Of a DNA stretch of 64,000 bases, positions 54,429 through 63,325 are shown piece by piece (within the stretch, counting starts at the first letter, position 1; each line of letters opens with the position of its first letter). Where the stretch lies: contig NZ_JABVBB010000028.1 in the NCBI RefSeq assembly GCF_013346665.1, positions 1 through 64,000 on the forward strand, in the 5' to 3' direction. A program made the translations under genes and the position numbers. The stretch comes from Sulfitobacter maritimus (GTDB lineage Bacteria; Pseudomonadota; Alphaproteobacteria; Rhodobacterales; Rhodobacteraceae). The notes below the pieces were generated by a model that worked only from the letters and a program-made list of their open reading frames with translations, had not been told where the DNA came from and ran no database searches.

Positions 54429-54860
54429 CTATTTCGCGACCGTCATTTGCGTGGCGAGCAGCAAGTTCGTCTCGCTTGATGTCACCCCCTGAATACGGCG
54501 GATATTGCCCAGCACACGGTCAAGTTCCTCGACTGTTTCGGTGCCTGTCTCAACGATCAGATCCCATTTGCCATTGGTCGCGTGTATTGCCTGCACAGCG
54601 GGCATCCCGGCCAGCAGGCGTTTGATCCGGTCGGTGCCTGCCCCTTCGATTGCAAGCAAGGTATGGCCCCGGATCGGGCTGTGCTGCATGTCCTCTTTAA
54701 GGATCAGCGTGAAGCCCAAGATCGCGCCCGATGACACCAGCCGCTCAACCCGCGCCCGCACTGTGACCCGCGACAGGCCGGTGGTCGCGGCAAGGGCGGA
54801 ATAGGACATCCGCGCGTCGCGGCGCAGTTCTGCGATGATCTTGTGGTCGATCTCATCCAT
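54429..54860 (-). CDS. Lrp/AsnC family transcriptional regulator
   Basis: The 143-aa regulator has an N-terminal HTH (MDEIDHKIIAELRRDARMSYSALAATTGLSRVTVRARVERL) and a C-terminal RAM effector domain (GHTLLAIEGAGTDRIKRLLAG, HATNGKWDLIVETGTETVEELDRVL). It lies 15 bp after an ornithine cyclodeaminase-family gene on the same strand and probably controls that gene in response to an amino acid. Convergent with the OmpA gene, 3 bp between stops. Confidence 0.93.
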   Translation of the reverse strand: MDEIDHKIIAELRRDARMSYSALAATTGLSRVTVRARVERLVSSGAILGFTLILKEDMQHSPIRGHTLLAIEGAGTDRIKRLLAGMPAVQAIHATNGKWDLIVETGTETVEELDRVLGNIRRIQGVTSSETNLLLATQMTVAK

Positions 54861-54875
54861 TTGGTGACCCTTCGC

Positions 54876-55793
54876 TTACGCCCGCGCCCGCCAACGCTCA
54901 AGGATGTGCCGCGCGGTCATCAGGTCCAGATGCGCGCCGCCACCATTCTTGAACAGGGTGATTTCGTCGTCGCTCTGGCGGGTGAAGCGCGGCAGGTCGT
55001 AATAATCCGCAATCAGGTGCTCGCGCGCGATCGTGCCTGCGTCAAGCGGGATGTTGATTTCACCGATGTGACCGATGGTGGTGTCGAAACTGTCCACAAA
55101 GACCCGAGACCGCTGCATCGCCGCGTCGTCAACTTCGCGCATGTCGGGGCGGTAGGCGCCGATAAGGTCGATATGCTGGCCGGGTTGCAGCCACGCACCC
55201 TCGATCAGCGGGTCGGTCGACATGGTGGCGGAGGTAACGATATCGGCGGCACGCACGGCCTGTTCAAGATCGGTCGCCACATTGATCTTGAGTTCAGCCG
55301 CCATCGCCTCGGCGTTCTTTGCAGTGCGGTTCCAGACGGTGAAACGCGCCTTTGGGAATGCGGCAGAATAGGCGGCATGCAATGCCCGCCCTTGGGTACC
55401 TGCGCCGACGATCAGGATGTTCTCGCTCTCGGGCCGCGCCAGCCGGCGGGCAGCGAGCAGGCTGTCTCCGGCGGTTTTCCATTTGGTGACGAGGTGGAAG
55501 TCGACAATGGCCGCCAGCGTGCCGGTCTCATCGTCAAAGAGCGACACGCCGCCGTTGACCATCGGCACCTCGCGGTCCGGATTGCCGGGAAAGATCGTGG
55601 CGGATTTCACCGCGATGCCCAGCCCGTCGATCCACGCGGCGCGGCTCAGGAGCGTGTCCTTGCCGCGATAGAGGAAGGTGTCGCCGATCTCGGCCTTGGG
55701 GAGGTCGTGACCTGCCGCCAGCGCCTCGGTAAGCGCGATCCAGTCCAGCAGCGCTTCGCCCTCGTCGAAAGAGATATTGGGGATAACGGTCAT
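54876..55793 (-). CDS. Ornithine cyclodeaminase / mu-crystallin family protein
   Basis: The 305-aa protein has the family's substrate part (SRAAWIDGLGIAVKSATIFPGNP with the active-site Lys, VNGGVSLFDDETG) and the NAD Rossmann part ENILIVGAGTQGRALHAAYS near 131-150, then TSATMSTDPLIEGAWLQPGQHIDLIGAYRPDMRE. Members interconvert ornithine and proline or reduce cyclic imino acids. Which reaction this one does is open. Its start overlaps the HAD gene's stop by 4 bp, and an Lrp regulator follows. Confidence 0.88.
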   Translation of the reverse strand: MTVIPNISFDEGEALLDWIALTEALAAGHDLPKAEIGDTFLYRGKDTLLSRAAWIDGLGIAVKSATIFPGNPDREVPMVNGGVSLFDDETGTLAAIVDFHLVTKWKTAGDSLLAARRLARPESENILIVGAGTQGRALHAAYSAAFPKARFTVWNRTAKNAEAMAAELKINVATDLEQAVRAADIVTSATMSTDPLIEGAWLQPGQHIDLIGAYRPDMREVDDAAMQRSRVFVDSFDTTIGHIGEINIPLDAGTIAREHLIADYYDLPRFTRQSDDEITLFKNGGGAHLDLMTARHILERWRARA

Positions 55794-56410
55794 GCGGCTT
55801 CCTCCCGGCTTAGCAACCCGGCGGCGACGAGACGGTCTGCCCAGCCCTGCGGCCCGGTGAAGTGATGTGTCTGCCAGCCGCGTGCAGCAGCGGCGGCGAT
55901 GTTGTCGGCGCGGTCATCGGTAAAGAGCAACGCTTGCGCAGGCAGGCCGCTGCCTTGCTCTACCGCCTCGTAGATGGCGGGGGCAGGTTTGATCATGCCG
56001 AGGTGACCTGAGATAAAATCGCGGTCGAACTGCCGCAGGAAGGGGTAGTGCGTCGCCGCGTGGTCATAGCTCTGAATGCCGAAATTGGTGAGCGAGAAGA
56101 CCGGCACGCCGCGCGCCTGCAGCGCCTTCATCAGCCGCAAGGAATGGTCGATCACCGGGGCGGCCATTTCGATCCAGCGGTCGTGCCAAAGGCGAATTTC
56201 ATCGCGCCAGTCGGCGTATTCGTCGGCGGTGGCATAGATCGTGTCGCGGAAGTTTTCGCCGCTGTCGACGCGGTCATTCATGCCATGCAAATCGACGGCA
56301 TCGAACATGGCGCGGCGGCGGTCCGCGCCGATGACGCTGTCGTAAAAGCGTTCCGGTTGCCATTCGATCAGCACATTGCCGATGTCGAACACCACGGCTT
56401 GCGGTTTCAT
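55790..56410 (-). CDS. HAD-IA family hydrolase
   Basis: The 206-aa phosphatase-like enzyme has motif I VVFDIGNVLIEW near 6-17 (DxGN form of the YihX-like branch), motif II VFSLTNFG, motif III lysine in GMIKPAPAIYEAV and motif IV LFTDDRADNIAAA. Helical cap between motifs I and II. A DxGN motif keeps the nucleophile Asp9 but lacks the usual second Asp. First gene of HAD-Ocd-Lrp, with a 4-bp overlap to Ocd. Confidence 0.9.
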   Translation of the reverse strand: MKPQAVVFDIGNVLIEWQPERFYDSVIGADRRRAMFDAVDLHGMNDRVDSGENFRDTIYATADEYADWRDEIRLWHDRWIEMAAPVIDHSLRLMKALQARGVPVFSLTNFGIQSYDHAATHYPFLRQFDRDFISGHLGMIKPAPAIYEAVEQGSGLPAQALLFTDDRADNIAAAAARGWQTHHFTGPQGWADRLVAAGLLSREEAA

Positions 56411-56437
56411 CCTGCTCGTCCTTCTAATTCTGCGGCG

Positions 56438-56890
56438 CTAAGCCCGCGCTGCGGCACGTAATTCCCGCTCTAATGCTTCGAGAAAGCGCGAGCGGTCGGC
56501 CTTTGTAAACCCTTTGCCGCCGCCTTGGCGAAAGGGGTCGGCGGCGCGCAGGTCGGTCATCAGGTCGCGGGTCGCCAATACGTTGCCGATATTGGCCTGT
56601 GTCAGCGCCTCGCCATTGTGTTTCAGCACCCTTGCGCCTGCCTCGACGCATTTGGCGGCGAGCGGGATATCCCCCGTCACCACCACGTCGCCCTTGCCAC
56701 AGCGGTCGGCGATCCACATGTCAGCGATGTCCGGCCCGTCCGGCACGATCACCACCTCCACCAGCGGATTTTGCGACATGCGCAAACCGCCGTTGGAGAC
56801 GAGGTACATTTTGACCTTGTGGCGCGTCGCCACCCGCTCGGCCTCGGCTTTGACCGGGCAGGCGTCGGCGTCAATATAAAGCGCTGTCAT
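56438..56890 (-). CDS. YaiI/YqxD (DUF188) family protein
   Basis: The 150-aa protein shows [20 protein letters not shown] at the start, [45 protein letters not shown] in the middle and the [21 protein letters not shown] end, all typical of DUF188. The fold is PIN-like, suggesting nuclease activity, not demonstrated as far as I know. It starts 3 bp after the fghA stop and is co-transcribed with it. Confidence 0.92.
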   Translation of the reverse strand: MTALYIDADACPVKAEAERVATRHKVKMYLVSNGGLRMSQNPLVEVVIVPDGPDIADMWIADRCGKGDVVVTGDIPLAAKCVEAGARVLKHNGEALTQANIGNVLATRDLMTDLRAADPFRQGGGKGFTKADRSRFLEALERELRAAARA

Positions 56891-56893
56891 GGC

Positions 56894-57727
56894 TTATCCG
56901 GCATAGAGCGCATCGGCGTGGAAGGCCACGTGGTCTTCCATGAAGCTCGCCACGAAGAAATAGCTGTGGTCATAGCCCGGCTGCATGCGGAAGGTGCCTT
57001 GCTGGCGTTTGGCGGTCATCGCCTCGGCCAGCGCTTCGGGTTTCAGCAGATCAAGGAACTGGTCGCTGCTGCCTTGGTCAATCAGGATCGGACCATCGAA
57101 ACCCTTTTCGCGCATCAGCAGGGTGCTGTCATGCTTGGCCCATGTGGTTTCATCTGTGCCTAGATAGGCGCTCAGTTGCTTCTTGCCCCAGTCGCTCTGC
57201 GTGGGGTTGGTGATCGGCGCAAAGGCCGAGACCGATAGGAACCGCCCCGGCAGGTTCATCGCCAGCGTTAGCGCGCCGTGGCCGCCCATGGAGTGGCCGG
57301 TGATGCCTTGGCGCTCCATATCAATGGCGAAGTTTTCAGCCAGCAGGCTGGGCAGTTCATCGGCGAGATAGTCCCACATTTGGTAGTGTTTGGCCCAAGG
57401 GTCTTGGGTCGCGTTCACGTAAAAGCCCGCGCCTTTGCCCAGATCATAGGCGTCATCATCCGCCACATCGTCACCCCGCGGGGAGGTGTCGGGAAAGACC
57501 ACCGCGATGCCATGTTCGGCGGCCCAAAGCTGTGCGCCCGCCTTTGTCATCGCGTTCTCATGCGTGCAGGTCAGGCCCGAAAGATACCACAGCACCGGCA
57601 CCGGGCCGTCCTGAGCCTCGGCGGGCAGGAAGAGGCCAAAGGTCATGTCGCACCCGCAGGCGTCGGACGCATGGGAATAGACCCCCTGCGTGCCACCGAA
57701 ACAGGCGTTTTCTGAGATGGTTTTCAT
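56894..57727 (-). CDS. fghA: S-formylglutathione hydrolase
   Basis: The 277-aa esterase hydrolyses S-formylglutathione to formate and glutathione in formaldehyde detoxification. The start MKTISENACFGGTQGVYSHAS is typical, the nucleophile Ser lies in ITGHSMGGHGALTLAM near 147, the acid in LIDQGSSDQFLD, and the His in PGYDHSYFFVASF. Start at 57727 has AAGGAA upstream. The usual partner, glutathione-dependent formaldehyde dehydrogenase, is not in the window. Confidence 0.94.
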   Translation of the reverse strand: MKTISENACFGGTQGVYSHASDACGCDMTFGLFLPAEAQDGPVPVLWYLSGLTCTHENAMTKAGAQLWAAEHGIAVVFPDTSPRGDDVADDDAYDLGKGAGFYVNATQDPWAKHYQMWDYLADELPSLLAENFAIDMERQGITGHSMGGHGALTLAMNLPGRFLSVSAFAPITNPTQSDWGKKQLSAYLGTDETTWAKHDSTLLMREKGFDGPILIDQGSSDQFLDLLKPEALAEAMTAKRQQGTFRMQPGYDHSYFFVASFMEDHVAFHADALYAG

Positions 57728-57756
57728 GGCGGCGTTCCTTTCGAAATGGGTTGAAG

Positions 57757-58686
57757 TCACAGGGCCGACACCCAGCCTACGACAAGGCTGACGGTAACGA
57801 TACTGACCGTGGTGGAAACAAGGATGGCAGCGGAAACGCGCTGAGGAGCGACGCCATAATGCTGCGCGAGCATATAGACGTTGCCCGCCACAGGCAGCGA
57901 GGCTGTCGCGATGATGACCCCGGCCTTGTAGGGATCAACACCAAAGAGCAGCAGCGCGGCAAGGGCCACAAACAGCGGATGCAGCACCAGTTTGCAAAAG
58001 GTCAGCCAGCCCGCGATCTCGATCCGCTCGGCGGATTTGGAGGCAAGCGAGGCACCAATGGCAAAGAGCGCACCCGGGGTTGCGGCGCCGCCGAGGATGG
58101 CAAGAAATTCGTTCAGCGGCACGGGGATCGGGATGCTGAAGCCGGACCAAAGGAACCCAAGCGTGATGGCCACGATCATCGGGTTTTTCAGCAGGCCAAG
58201 TCCGACAATCTTGAGGGTCGCAAGCCGCAACTGGCCTTCACGCGATCCGACGATCAGGATCACGATCAGGCTGGAAAAGATGATCATGTCGATGGAGAGC
58301 GCCAGCAACACTGGGCCGATCGCCTCTGGCCCTAGAAGCAGTGTCAGCATGGGCACGCCGAGAAAGCCGGTATTGCCGATCACCGCGCATTGCGCCTCGA
58401 TCCCGTTGGTCGCCACGTCGAGCCCGCGCAGGAAGCCGACGAGGCTCGCGATGGCATAGACAAAGGCCGTCCCCCAAAGGTAGGCGGCGACAAGGCGGCT
58501 GTCCCAGACTTCGGCCAGCGACAGGTTGGCCGAAAAGCGAAACAGCATTGCTGAAAGCGCAAAGTAGAAGACGAATTTGGTAAGATAGGCCGTCGCTTCG
58601 GCTGAGAAGAACCGCGTGCGCCCGGCCCAGTAGCCAAGGCCGATCAGCGCAAAGAACGGCAGGGTTTTCAAGAAGATCGCGACCAT
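57757..58686 (-). CDS. AEC (auxin efflux carrier) family transporter
   Basis: The 309-aa inner-membrane protein has about ten hydrophobic helices in two halves (LPFFALIGLGYWAGR near the start, GNTGFLGVPMLTLLLGPEA near 106, ASLPVAGNVYMLAQHYG near 265). Family members export organic acids or amino-acid-like anions. Substrate cannot be inferred. 29 bp upstream of fghA on the same strand. Confidence 0.88.
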   Translation of the reverse strand: MVAIFLKTLPFFALIGLGYWAGRTRFFSAEATAYLTKFVFYFALSAMLFRFSANLSLAEVWDSRLVAAYLWGTAFVYAIASLVGFLRGLDVATNGIEAQCAVIGNTGFLGVPMLTLLLGPEAIGPVLLALSIDMIIFSSLIVILIVGSREGQLRLATLKIVGLGLLKNPMIVAITLGFLWSGFSIPIPVPLNEFLAILGGAATPGALFAIGASLASKSAERIEIAGWLTFCKLVLHPLFVALAALLLFGVDPYKAGVIIATASLPVAGNVYMLAQHYGVAPQRVSAAILVSTTVSIVTVSLVVGWVSAL

Positions 58687-58731
58687 GGGTCAAGCAGTAG
58701 CCAACCCGCACTTGGGGTGCAATGGGCAAGC

Positions 58732-59706
58732 CTAACCAGAGCCGATCAGCACCCCTGCGGCAAAGACCAGCGCACCGCCCAGCACGACTTGGAATGCAGC
58801 GCGGAAGAACGGTGTCTCCATGAACCTGTTCTGAATCCATGCGATGGCCCAAAGCTCAACAAAGACGACGATGATCGCCACCACGGTGGCGGTCCAGAAA
58901 TCGGTGATGAGGTAGGGCAGCGCATGGCCCAGCCCGCCCACGGTGGTCATCACACCCGACGCCAGCCCGCGTTTGACAGGAGAGCCACGGCCCGACAGTT
59001 CGCCATCGTCGGAAGCCGCTTCGGTGAAACCCATGGAGATACCAGCGCCCACACTGGCGGCGAGGCCCACGAGGAAAGTCGTCCAAGTGTCATGGGTGGC
59101 AAAGGCCGTGGCAAAGATCGGCGCGAGGGTTGAGACAGAGCCGTCCATCAGCCCCGCCAACCCCGGTTGCACCCATGTCAGCAGAAACTGCCGATGGGCG
59201 CGGCTGTCCTCTGCACTGCGGGTGTCGTCGCTCAGGTGCTTTGTCGTCAGGTCTTGTGCACTGTCTTGATGTCCGGCCTCGGCTGCGGCCAGATCGCCTA
59301 AAAGCTGTCGCGTGGCTGCATCGGTGGTGCGGGCGGCAGCGGCGAGGTAGAATTTCTCGGCGTCCTGCTCCATCGCGGCGGCTTCTTCGCGGATGCGTTC
59401 CAATGACAGGTTCTCAACCAGCCAGACCGGACGGCGGGCGTAGTAGCCTGACACATGCTCGCGCCGGAGCAGCGGGATCACGTCGCCAAAGCGGTCGCGG
59501 TGCAGGGCGATCAGGCGGCGTCGGTGATTGTCTTCTTCGGCGGCCATGCCTTCGAAAATGGCGGCGCTGTCGGGGTAATCGGCACGAAGGCGCTCAGCAT
59601 AGTCGCGGTAGATCCGCGCGTCGTCTTCTTCGGAGGAAATGGCGAGCGCCAGCACCTCTTGCTCTGTTAGGTCTTTGAAGCGTTTGCGATAAAGAGAAAA
59701 ACGCAT
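58732..59706 (-). CDS. mbfA: Membrane-bound ferritin-like iron exporter (MbfA type, rubrerythrin-VIT1 fusion)
   Basis: The 324-aa protein fuses a ferritin-like diiron domain (about 1-160: ISSEEDDARIYRDYAERL, GMAAEEDNHRRRL, AMEQDAEKFYLAAA, AAAEAGHQDSA) to a VIT1/CCC1 membrane domain (about 165-324: WVQPGLAGLMDGSVSTLAP, GISMGFTEAASDDGELSGRGSPVKRG). In related alphaproteobacteria MbfA exports iron and protects against iron and peroxide stress under Irr control. I see no clear Irr box upstream. Start at 59706 with AAAGGACC before it. Confidence 0.92.
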   Translation of the reverse strand: MRFSLYRKRFKDLTEQEVLALAISSEEDDARIYRDYAERLRADYPDSAAIFEGMAAEEDNHRRRLIALHRDRFGDVIPLLRREHVSGYYARRPVWLVENLSLERIREEAAAMEQDAEKFYLAAAARTTDAATRQLLGDLAAAEAGHQDSAQDLTTKHLSDDTRSAEDSRAHRQFLLTWVQPGLAGLMDGSVSTLAPIFATAFATHDTWTTFLVGLAASVGAGISMGFTEAASDDGELSGRGSPVKRGLASGVMTTVGGLGHALPYLITDFWTATVVAIIVVFVELWAIAWIQNRFMETPFFRAAFQVVLGGALVFAAGVLIGSG

Positions 59707-59875
59707 GTTAAGGTCCTTTGGCTGCCGCAAGCTTAGGGCGCGTGTCGGATAGGGGCAATTCAAAAGGGTTAACGTCTTGCAAAGAGAGGGGCTTGGCAGA
59801 CCAGAACAGGGCTCTAGTTCATGGCGCTAAGGGTCGGCTTGTACCGGCGTCATGTGAAACGACGAGGTTTGAAAT

Positions 59876-60337
59876 ATGAGAGTAGTTTTTCTGGCACCCC
59901 TTCTTGTGGCGGGCTGCGCGCCCGTCATCCCCGCGCCCCTGCCGCCTGCGGCGCCCACAGTACAGACCGCACCAGCGGCGCAGGCTGTGCCGGCCACGCC
60001 CTCCGTCCAGACGCAGGCGTTGGAGCCGAAACCGAAGCCCAAACCTGCACCATCGACTTCGAACACACCCAAGCCAAAGCCCGACTCCTCGCAATCTGAG
60101 GACAGCGCCTCTGACCAGTCCGCCGACAAGCCAGTCGCAACGGGTGAGAAGGTCGGCACCTGTAATGAGGGCAGTTGGTGGGGGCTGATTGGCCGCCCGC
60201 GTTCCGCCGCGAGCATCGTGTCAGAGCCGAAACGCGTCTATACTGAGGGCGACCCGGTGACGACGGATCACCGACCGGAGCGCACCAATATTGTCTTGGA
60301 TGCCGAGGGTAACATCACCAAAGTGACCTGCGGCTGA
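59876..60337 (+). CDS. Lipoprotein with I78-type (elastase inhibitor-like) C-terminal domain
   Basis: The 153-aa protein has a lipobox (LLVAGC, Cys14), then a proline/alanine- and serine-rich linker of about 75 residues (PKPKPKPAPSTSNTPKPKP, low complexity). The C-terminal domain GLIGRPRSAASIV, VTTDHRPERTNIVLDAEG, KVTCG (about 100-153) matches the peptidase-inhibitor I78 family, with the two cysteines likely disulphide-bonded. It probably sits in the outer membrane and may inhibit serine proteases. Its stop is 4 bp from the convergent paaK stop. Confidence 0.85.
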   Translation: MRVVFLAPLLVAGCAPVIPAPLPPAAPTVQTAPAAQAVPATPSVQTQALEPKPKPKPAPSTSNTPKPKPDSSQSEDSASDQSADKPVATGEKVGTCNEGSWWGLIGRPRSAASIVSEPKRVYTEGDPVTTDHRPERTNIVLDAEGNITKVTCG

Positions 60338-60341
60338 TCCC

Positions 60342-61652
60342 CTACGTCTTGGGACGTTTATCGAGGATACGCACGGCTTTGCCCTCTGACCGGGCAACGC
60401 CGCCGACGTCCATCACCTCAACCCTGACCGAAATGCCCACCGTCTGCTTGATCTGCGTGGCCAGCGCTTTGACAGCCGCCTCACGGGCATCGGTGGTAAC
60501 GCTGGCATCGGCACATTCGCAGAGCACGCGCATCTGATCCATACGGTCCGGGCGCGACAACTCAATCTGGAAATGCGGGGCAAGGCCCGGCGTGGCCATC
60601 AGCGCTTCTTCGATCTGGGTGGGGAAGACATTCACCCCGCGCAGGATAATCATGTCGTCGCTGCGGCCCGTCACCTTCTCCATCCGCCGCATAGAGCGGG
60701 CGCTCCCGGCCAGAAGCCGCGTGAGGTCGCGGGTGCGGTAGCGGATAATTGGGAAGGCTTCTTTGGTAAGCGAGGTAAAGACCAACTCCCCCATCTCGCC
60801 ATCTTCAACCGGTTGGCCGGTTTCCGGGTTGATAATCTCGGGATAGAAGTGATCCTCCCAGATGTGCAGCCCGTCCTTGGTCTCCACACATTCCATCGAC
60901 ACGCCCGGTCCCATGACTTCGCTGAGGCCATAAATATCCACCGCATGCATGTCGAAGGCCTGTTCAATCTCCAGCCGCATCGCGTTGGTCCAAGGCTCCG
61001 CGCCAAAGATGCCGACTTCGAGAGAGGACTGGCGTGGGTCAATGCCCTGATTTGCGTATTCATCAAGGATCGACAGGGCGTAGGAGGGGGTGACGGTGAT
61101 GCCTTTGGGCTGGAAATCCTCGATCAGCCGTACCTGGCGCGGGGTCATGCCGCCCGAGATCGGCACGGTAGACAGACCAAGCGCATCGGCGCCGAGGTGA
61201 ATGCCCAGACCGCCGGTAAACAGCCCGTAGCCATAGGCGTTGTGCAGCATGTCGCCGGGGCGCATCCCCGCCGCGCGCAGGGAGCGGGCGACGACTTGGC
61301 CCCAATTGGCAAGGTCATTCTTGGTATAGCCTACCACCGTCGGCTGGCCTGTCGTGCCAGAGGAAGCATGAATACGCGCGACTTGCTCGCGCGGCACGGC
61401 GAACATGCCGAACGGGTAGTTGTCGCGGAGGTCAGTCTTTACCGTGAAGGGAAAGCGCGACAGGTCCGCGAGGTCTTGCAGATCGTCCGGATGCACCCCC
61501 GCATCGTCAAAGCTTTTCTTGTAGAAGGGCACATTGTCATAGGCGTGGCGCAGGGACCATTTGAGCCGCTCCAGTTGCAGGGCGCTGATCTCGTCCCGGC
61601 TGGCGATCTCAATAGGGTCGAGCGTGTCCTTCGCGGGGGTCAAGTCTTTCAT
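60342..61652 (-). CDS. paaK: Phenylacetate-CoA ligase
   Basis: The 436-aa adenylate-forming enzyme activates phenylacetate to phenylacetyl-CoA. Seen are the P-loop IHASSGTTGQPTVVGYTKND near residues 91-110, NAYGYGLFTGGLGIH, DIYGLSEVMGPGVSMECVE and the C-terminal KVTGRSDDMIILRGVNVFPTQIEE. Length is right for PaaK. It follows paaI with a one-base TGATG overlap. None of the ring-oxygenating paaABCDE genes are in the window. Confidence 0.95.
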   Translation of the reverse strand: MKDLTPAKDTLDPIEIASRDEISALQLERLKWSLRHAYDNVPFYKKSFDDAGVHPDDLQDLADLSRFPFTVKTDLRDNYPFGMFAVPREQVARIHASSGTTGQPTVVGYTKNDLANWGQVVARSLRAAGMRPGDMLHNAYGYGLFTGGLGIHLGADALGLSTVPISGGMTPRQVRLIEDFQPKGITVTPSYALSILDEYANQGIDPRQSSLEVGIFGAEPWTNAMRLEIEQAFDMHAVDIYGLSEVMGPGVSMECVETKDGLHIWEDHFYPEIINPETGQPVEDGEMGELVFTSLTKEAFPIIRYRTRDLTRLLAGSARSMRRMEKVTGRSDDMIILRGVNVFPTQIEEALMATPGLAPHFQIELSRPDRMDQMRVLCECADASVTTDAREAAVKALATQIKQTVGISVRVEVMDVGGVARSEGKAVRILDKRPKT

Positions 61653-62089
61653 CAGGTCGGCTCCTCCTCGGTAAATAGCTGGCCCTTGAGCGTGCGGGAC
61701 AACCCGCGAAATAGGGCCACGGTGCGGCCATCTTCGCCCGTGACCGTCACATCATAGATGCCCGACCGCCCGCTGCGCGACACTTCGCATGCGGTGGCGG
61801 TCAACCGCTCCTCTGGCTGACCGGGGCTGAGATAGGTGATCTGGTTCTGCTGGGCGACAGTGGTTTGGTTGTAGCTGTTACAGGCAAAGGCAAAGGCGCT
61901 GTCGGCAAGGCTAAAGATAAAGCCGCCGTGACAGATGCCGTGGCCGTTGAGCATATCCGCACGCACCGACATCGACAGAACCGCGCCACCCGGCGTGACC
62001 TCTTCGATGGTCATGCCCAACCCGGCAGAGGCCGCGTCTTGGGCGAACATCACGTCGGCGCATTTCCGGGCGCGGGCGTCTGGGGTCAT
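61652..62089 (-). CDS. paaI: PaaI-type hotdog-fold acyl-CoA thioesterase
   Basis: The 145-aa protein has the PaaI motif LNGHGICHGGFIFSLADSAFAFACN (the GH-x5-GG-x-x-F catalytic/CoA region, shown in parts near residues 47-70) and ends with FRGLSRTLKGQLF. It removes CoA from stalled phenylacetate-pathway intermediates. The start at 62089 (MTPDARAR) has AGGCAGGA upstream; an in-frame ATG at 62149 would add a non-homologous 20 residues. First gene of paaI-paaK. Confidence 0.92.
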   Translation of the reverse strand: MTPDARARKCADVMFAQDAASAGLGMTIEEVTPGGAVLSMSVRADMLNGHGICHGGFIFSLADSAFAFACNSYNQTTVAQQNQITYLSPGQPEERLTATACEVSRSGRSGIYDVTVTGEDGRTVALFRGLSRTLKGQLFTEEEPT

Positions 62090-62213
62090 GCCATCCTGCC
62101 TTTGTGTTTCAGTTTTAGGTTTGCTCGCATAATTCTGTAACGCTTTCAAGAGATTTGAGCCGCCCCTTCACGTCAGGCCTTGATTTGGCCCCGCGCAAGG
62201 TCAACTGTCAATT

Positions 62214-62561
62214 ATGAGCATTGAGCCCCCATCGCCCGTCTCGGCCTTTGAGCATCAGCCCGAACAGGTCGCCTTTCACCGCACGGAATTGTCACTGATC
62301 CTATCGCTCTATGGCCGCATGGTCGCAGCGGGTGAGTGGCGGGACTATGGCATTTCCCACCTGCGCGATGTGGCGGTTTTTTCCGTTTTTCGGCGCACGG
62401 CGGAAATTCCGCTCTACCGGATCGAAAAGCGGCCTAAGCTGCGCAACCGGCAGGGGATGTATGCGGTGGTTGGCACCGGCGGGCAGATTCTGCGGCGCGG
62501 CCATGATCTCAAGGCCGTGCTGCGGGTGCTGGAGCGCAAGCTGATCCGCTCGGTGGATTAG
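62214..62561 (+). CDS. DUF2794 family protein
   Basis: The 115-aa protein is recognised by FHRTELSLILSLYGRMVAAGEWRDY, HLRDVAVFSVFRRTAEIPLYRIEKRPKLR and the RRGHDLKAVLRVLERKLI end. DUF2794 is restricted largely to alphaproteobacteria; function unknown. It is divergent from paaI, and its stop overlaps that of the NlpC/P60 gene by 4 bp. Confidence 0.9.
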   Translation: MSIEPPSPVSAFEHQPEQVAFHRTELSLILSLYGRMVAAGEWRDYGISHLRDVAVFSVFRRTAEIPLYRIEKRPKLRNRQGMYAVVGTGGQILRRGHDLKAVLRVLERKLIRSVD

Positions 62562-63325
62562 GGCAGGTTGGGCCGACGATGCGCCGTTACCGGCCCGTCG
62601 CCGGCCGCTTCGATCCGCTGGATGGCGTCCTTGATCGGCTCATAGGACACGGCCATCCTATGGGCATTGGCGTGGATGATGGTTTCCGGATCGACGACCA
62701 GCGCCACATGGCCCTTCCAGAACAGCAGGTCGTTGCGCTGATAGGCCCCGGCAACCGCCGTGCCGACCACGCCCTCTTGCTGGCCGCTGTCCCCGGGGCA
62801 GGGGATGCCGCAGGCAAGCAGCGCGGCTTGGACAAGGCCGGAGCAATCGATCCCCCAACGGCTGTTGCCGCCCCATAGGTAAGGTGTGCCAAGAAAGAGC
62901 GCTGCGATTTTTGCCGGGTCGTCTTGCAATTCATCAAGCGGCGCGAGGTGAACCAGTGGGATATGGCCGTGCGGCGTCTCGGCAAAGTCCTTGGTCTGTG
63001 CGGTCACGGTAACGGGTGAGCCGAAGCTCAGGCTCAGCAGGTCTGGTGATTTAAGGTCCGCGCGGGCATAGGCGTGTGTCGCTGGCACGCAGACGCGGTG
63101 GGTCGCAGGACGGGGGTAAGTGAGCGCGTTTTGCCGAAGGTGGCCGCGATAGCCGTCCTTCTCTGCCACCACCAAGGCCCAGCCTGATGCCTCCTCCAAC
63201 ACCGCCACACGCTCACCAAAGAGCACCTGCCGATCGCGCGGCCCCTCAGGTTGGCGGCAGAGGTCCGTTAACGGGACACCGATCTGCGCGGTGCGGCCTT
63301 GGGTTGTCATCGCGGGGTCGCTCAT
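62558..63325 (-). CDS. NlpC/P60 family peptidoglycan peptidase (C40)
   Basis: The 255-aa protein has two N-terminal SH3-like regions (about 15-75 and 80-135) and a C40 domain from about 140: FLGTPYLWGGNSRWGIDCSGLVQAALLACGI with the catalytic Cys, WKGHVALVVDPETIIHANAHR with His and the third polar residue. No signal peptide is visible. It should cut stem-peptide bonds. Its 5' end overlaps the upstream M17 aminopeptidase stop by 4 bp, so they are coupled. Confidence 0.9.
   Translation of the reverse strand: MSDPAMTTQGRTAQIGVPLTDLCRQPEGPRDRQVLFGERVAVLEEASGWALVVAEKDGYRGHLRQNALTYPRPATHRVCVPATHAYARADLKSPDLLSLSFGSPVTVTAQTKDFAETPHGHIPLVHLAPLDELQDDPAKIAALFLGTPYLWGGNSRWGIDCSGLVQAALLACGIPCPGDSGQQEGVVGTAVAGAYQRNDLLFWKGHVALVVDPETIIHANAHRMAVSYEPIKDAIQRIEAAGDGPVTAHRRPNLP

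Noticed and set aside
60573..61757. 394-codon plus-strand open frame opposite paaK and paaI
   Set aside because: Antisense shadow of two clear genes, rich in Arg/His, without family resemblance.
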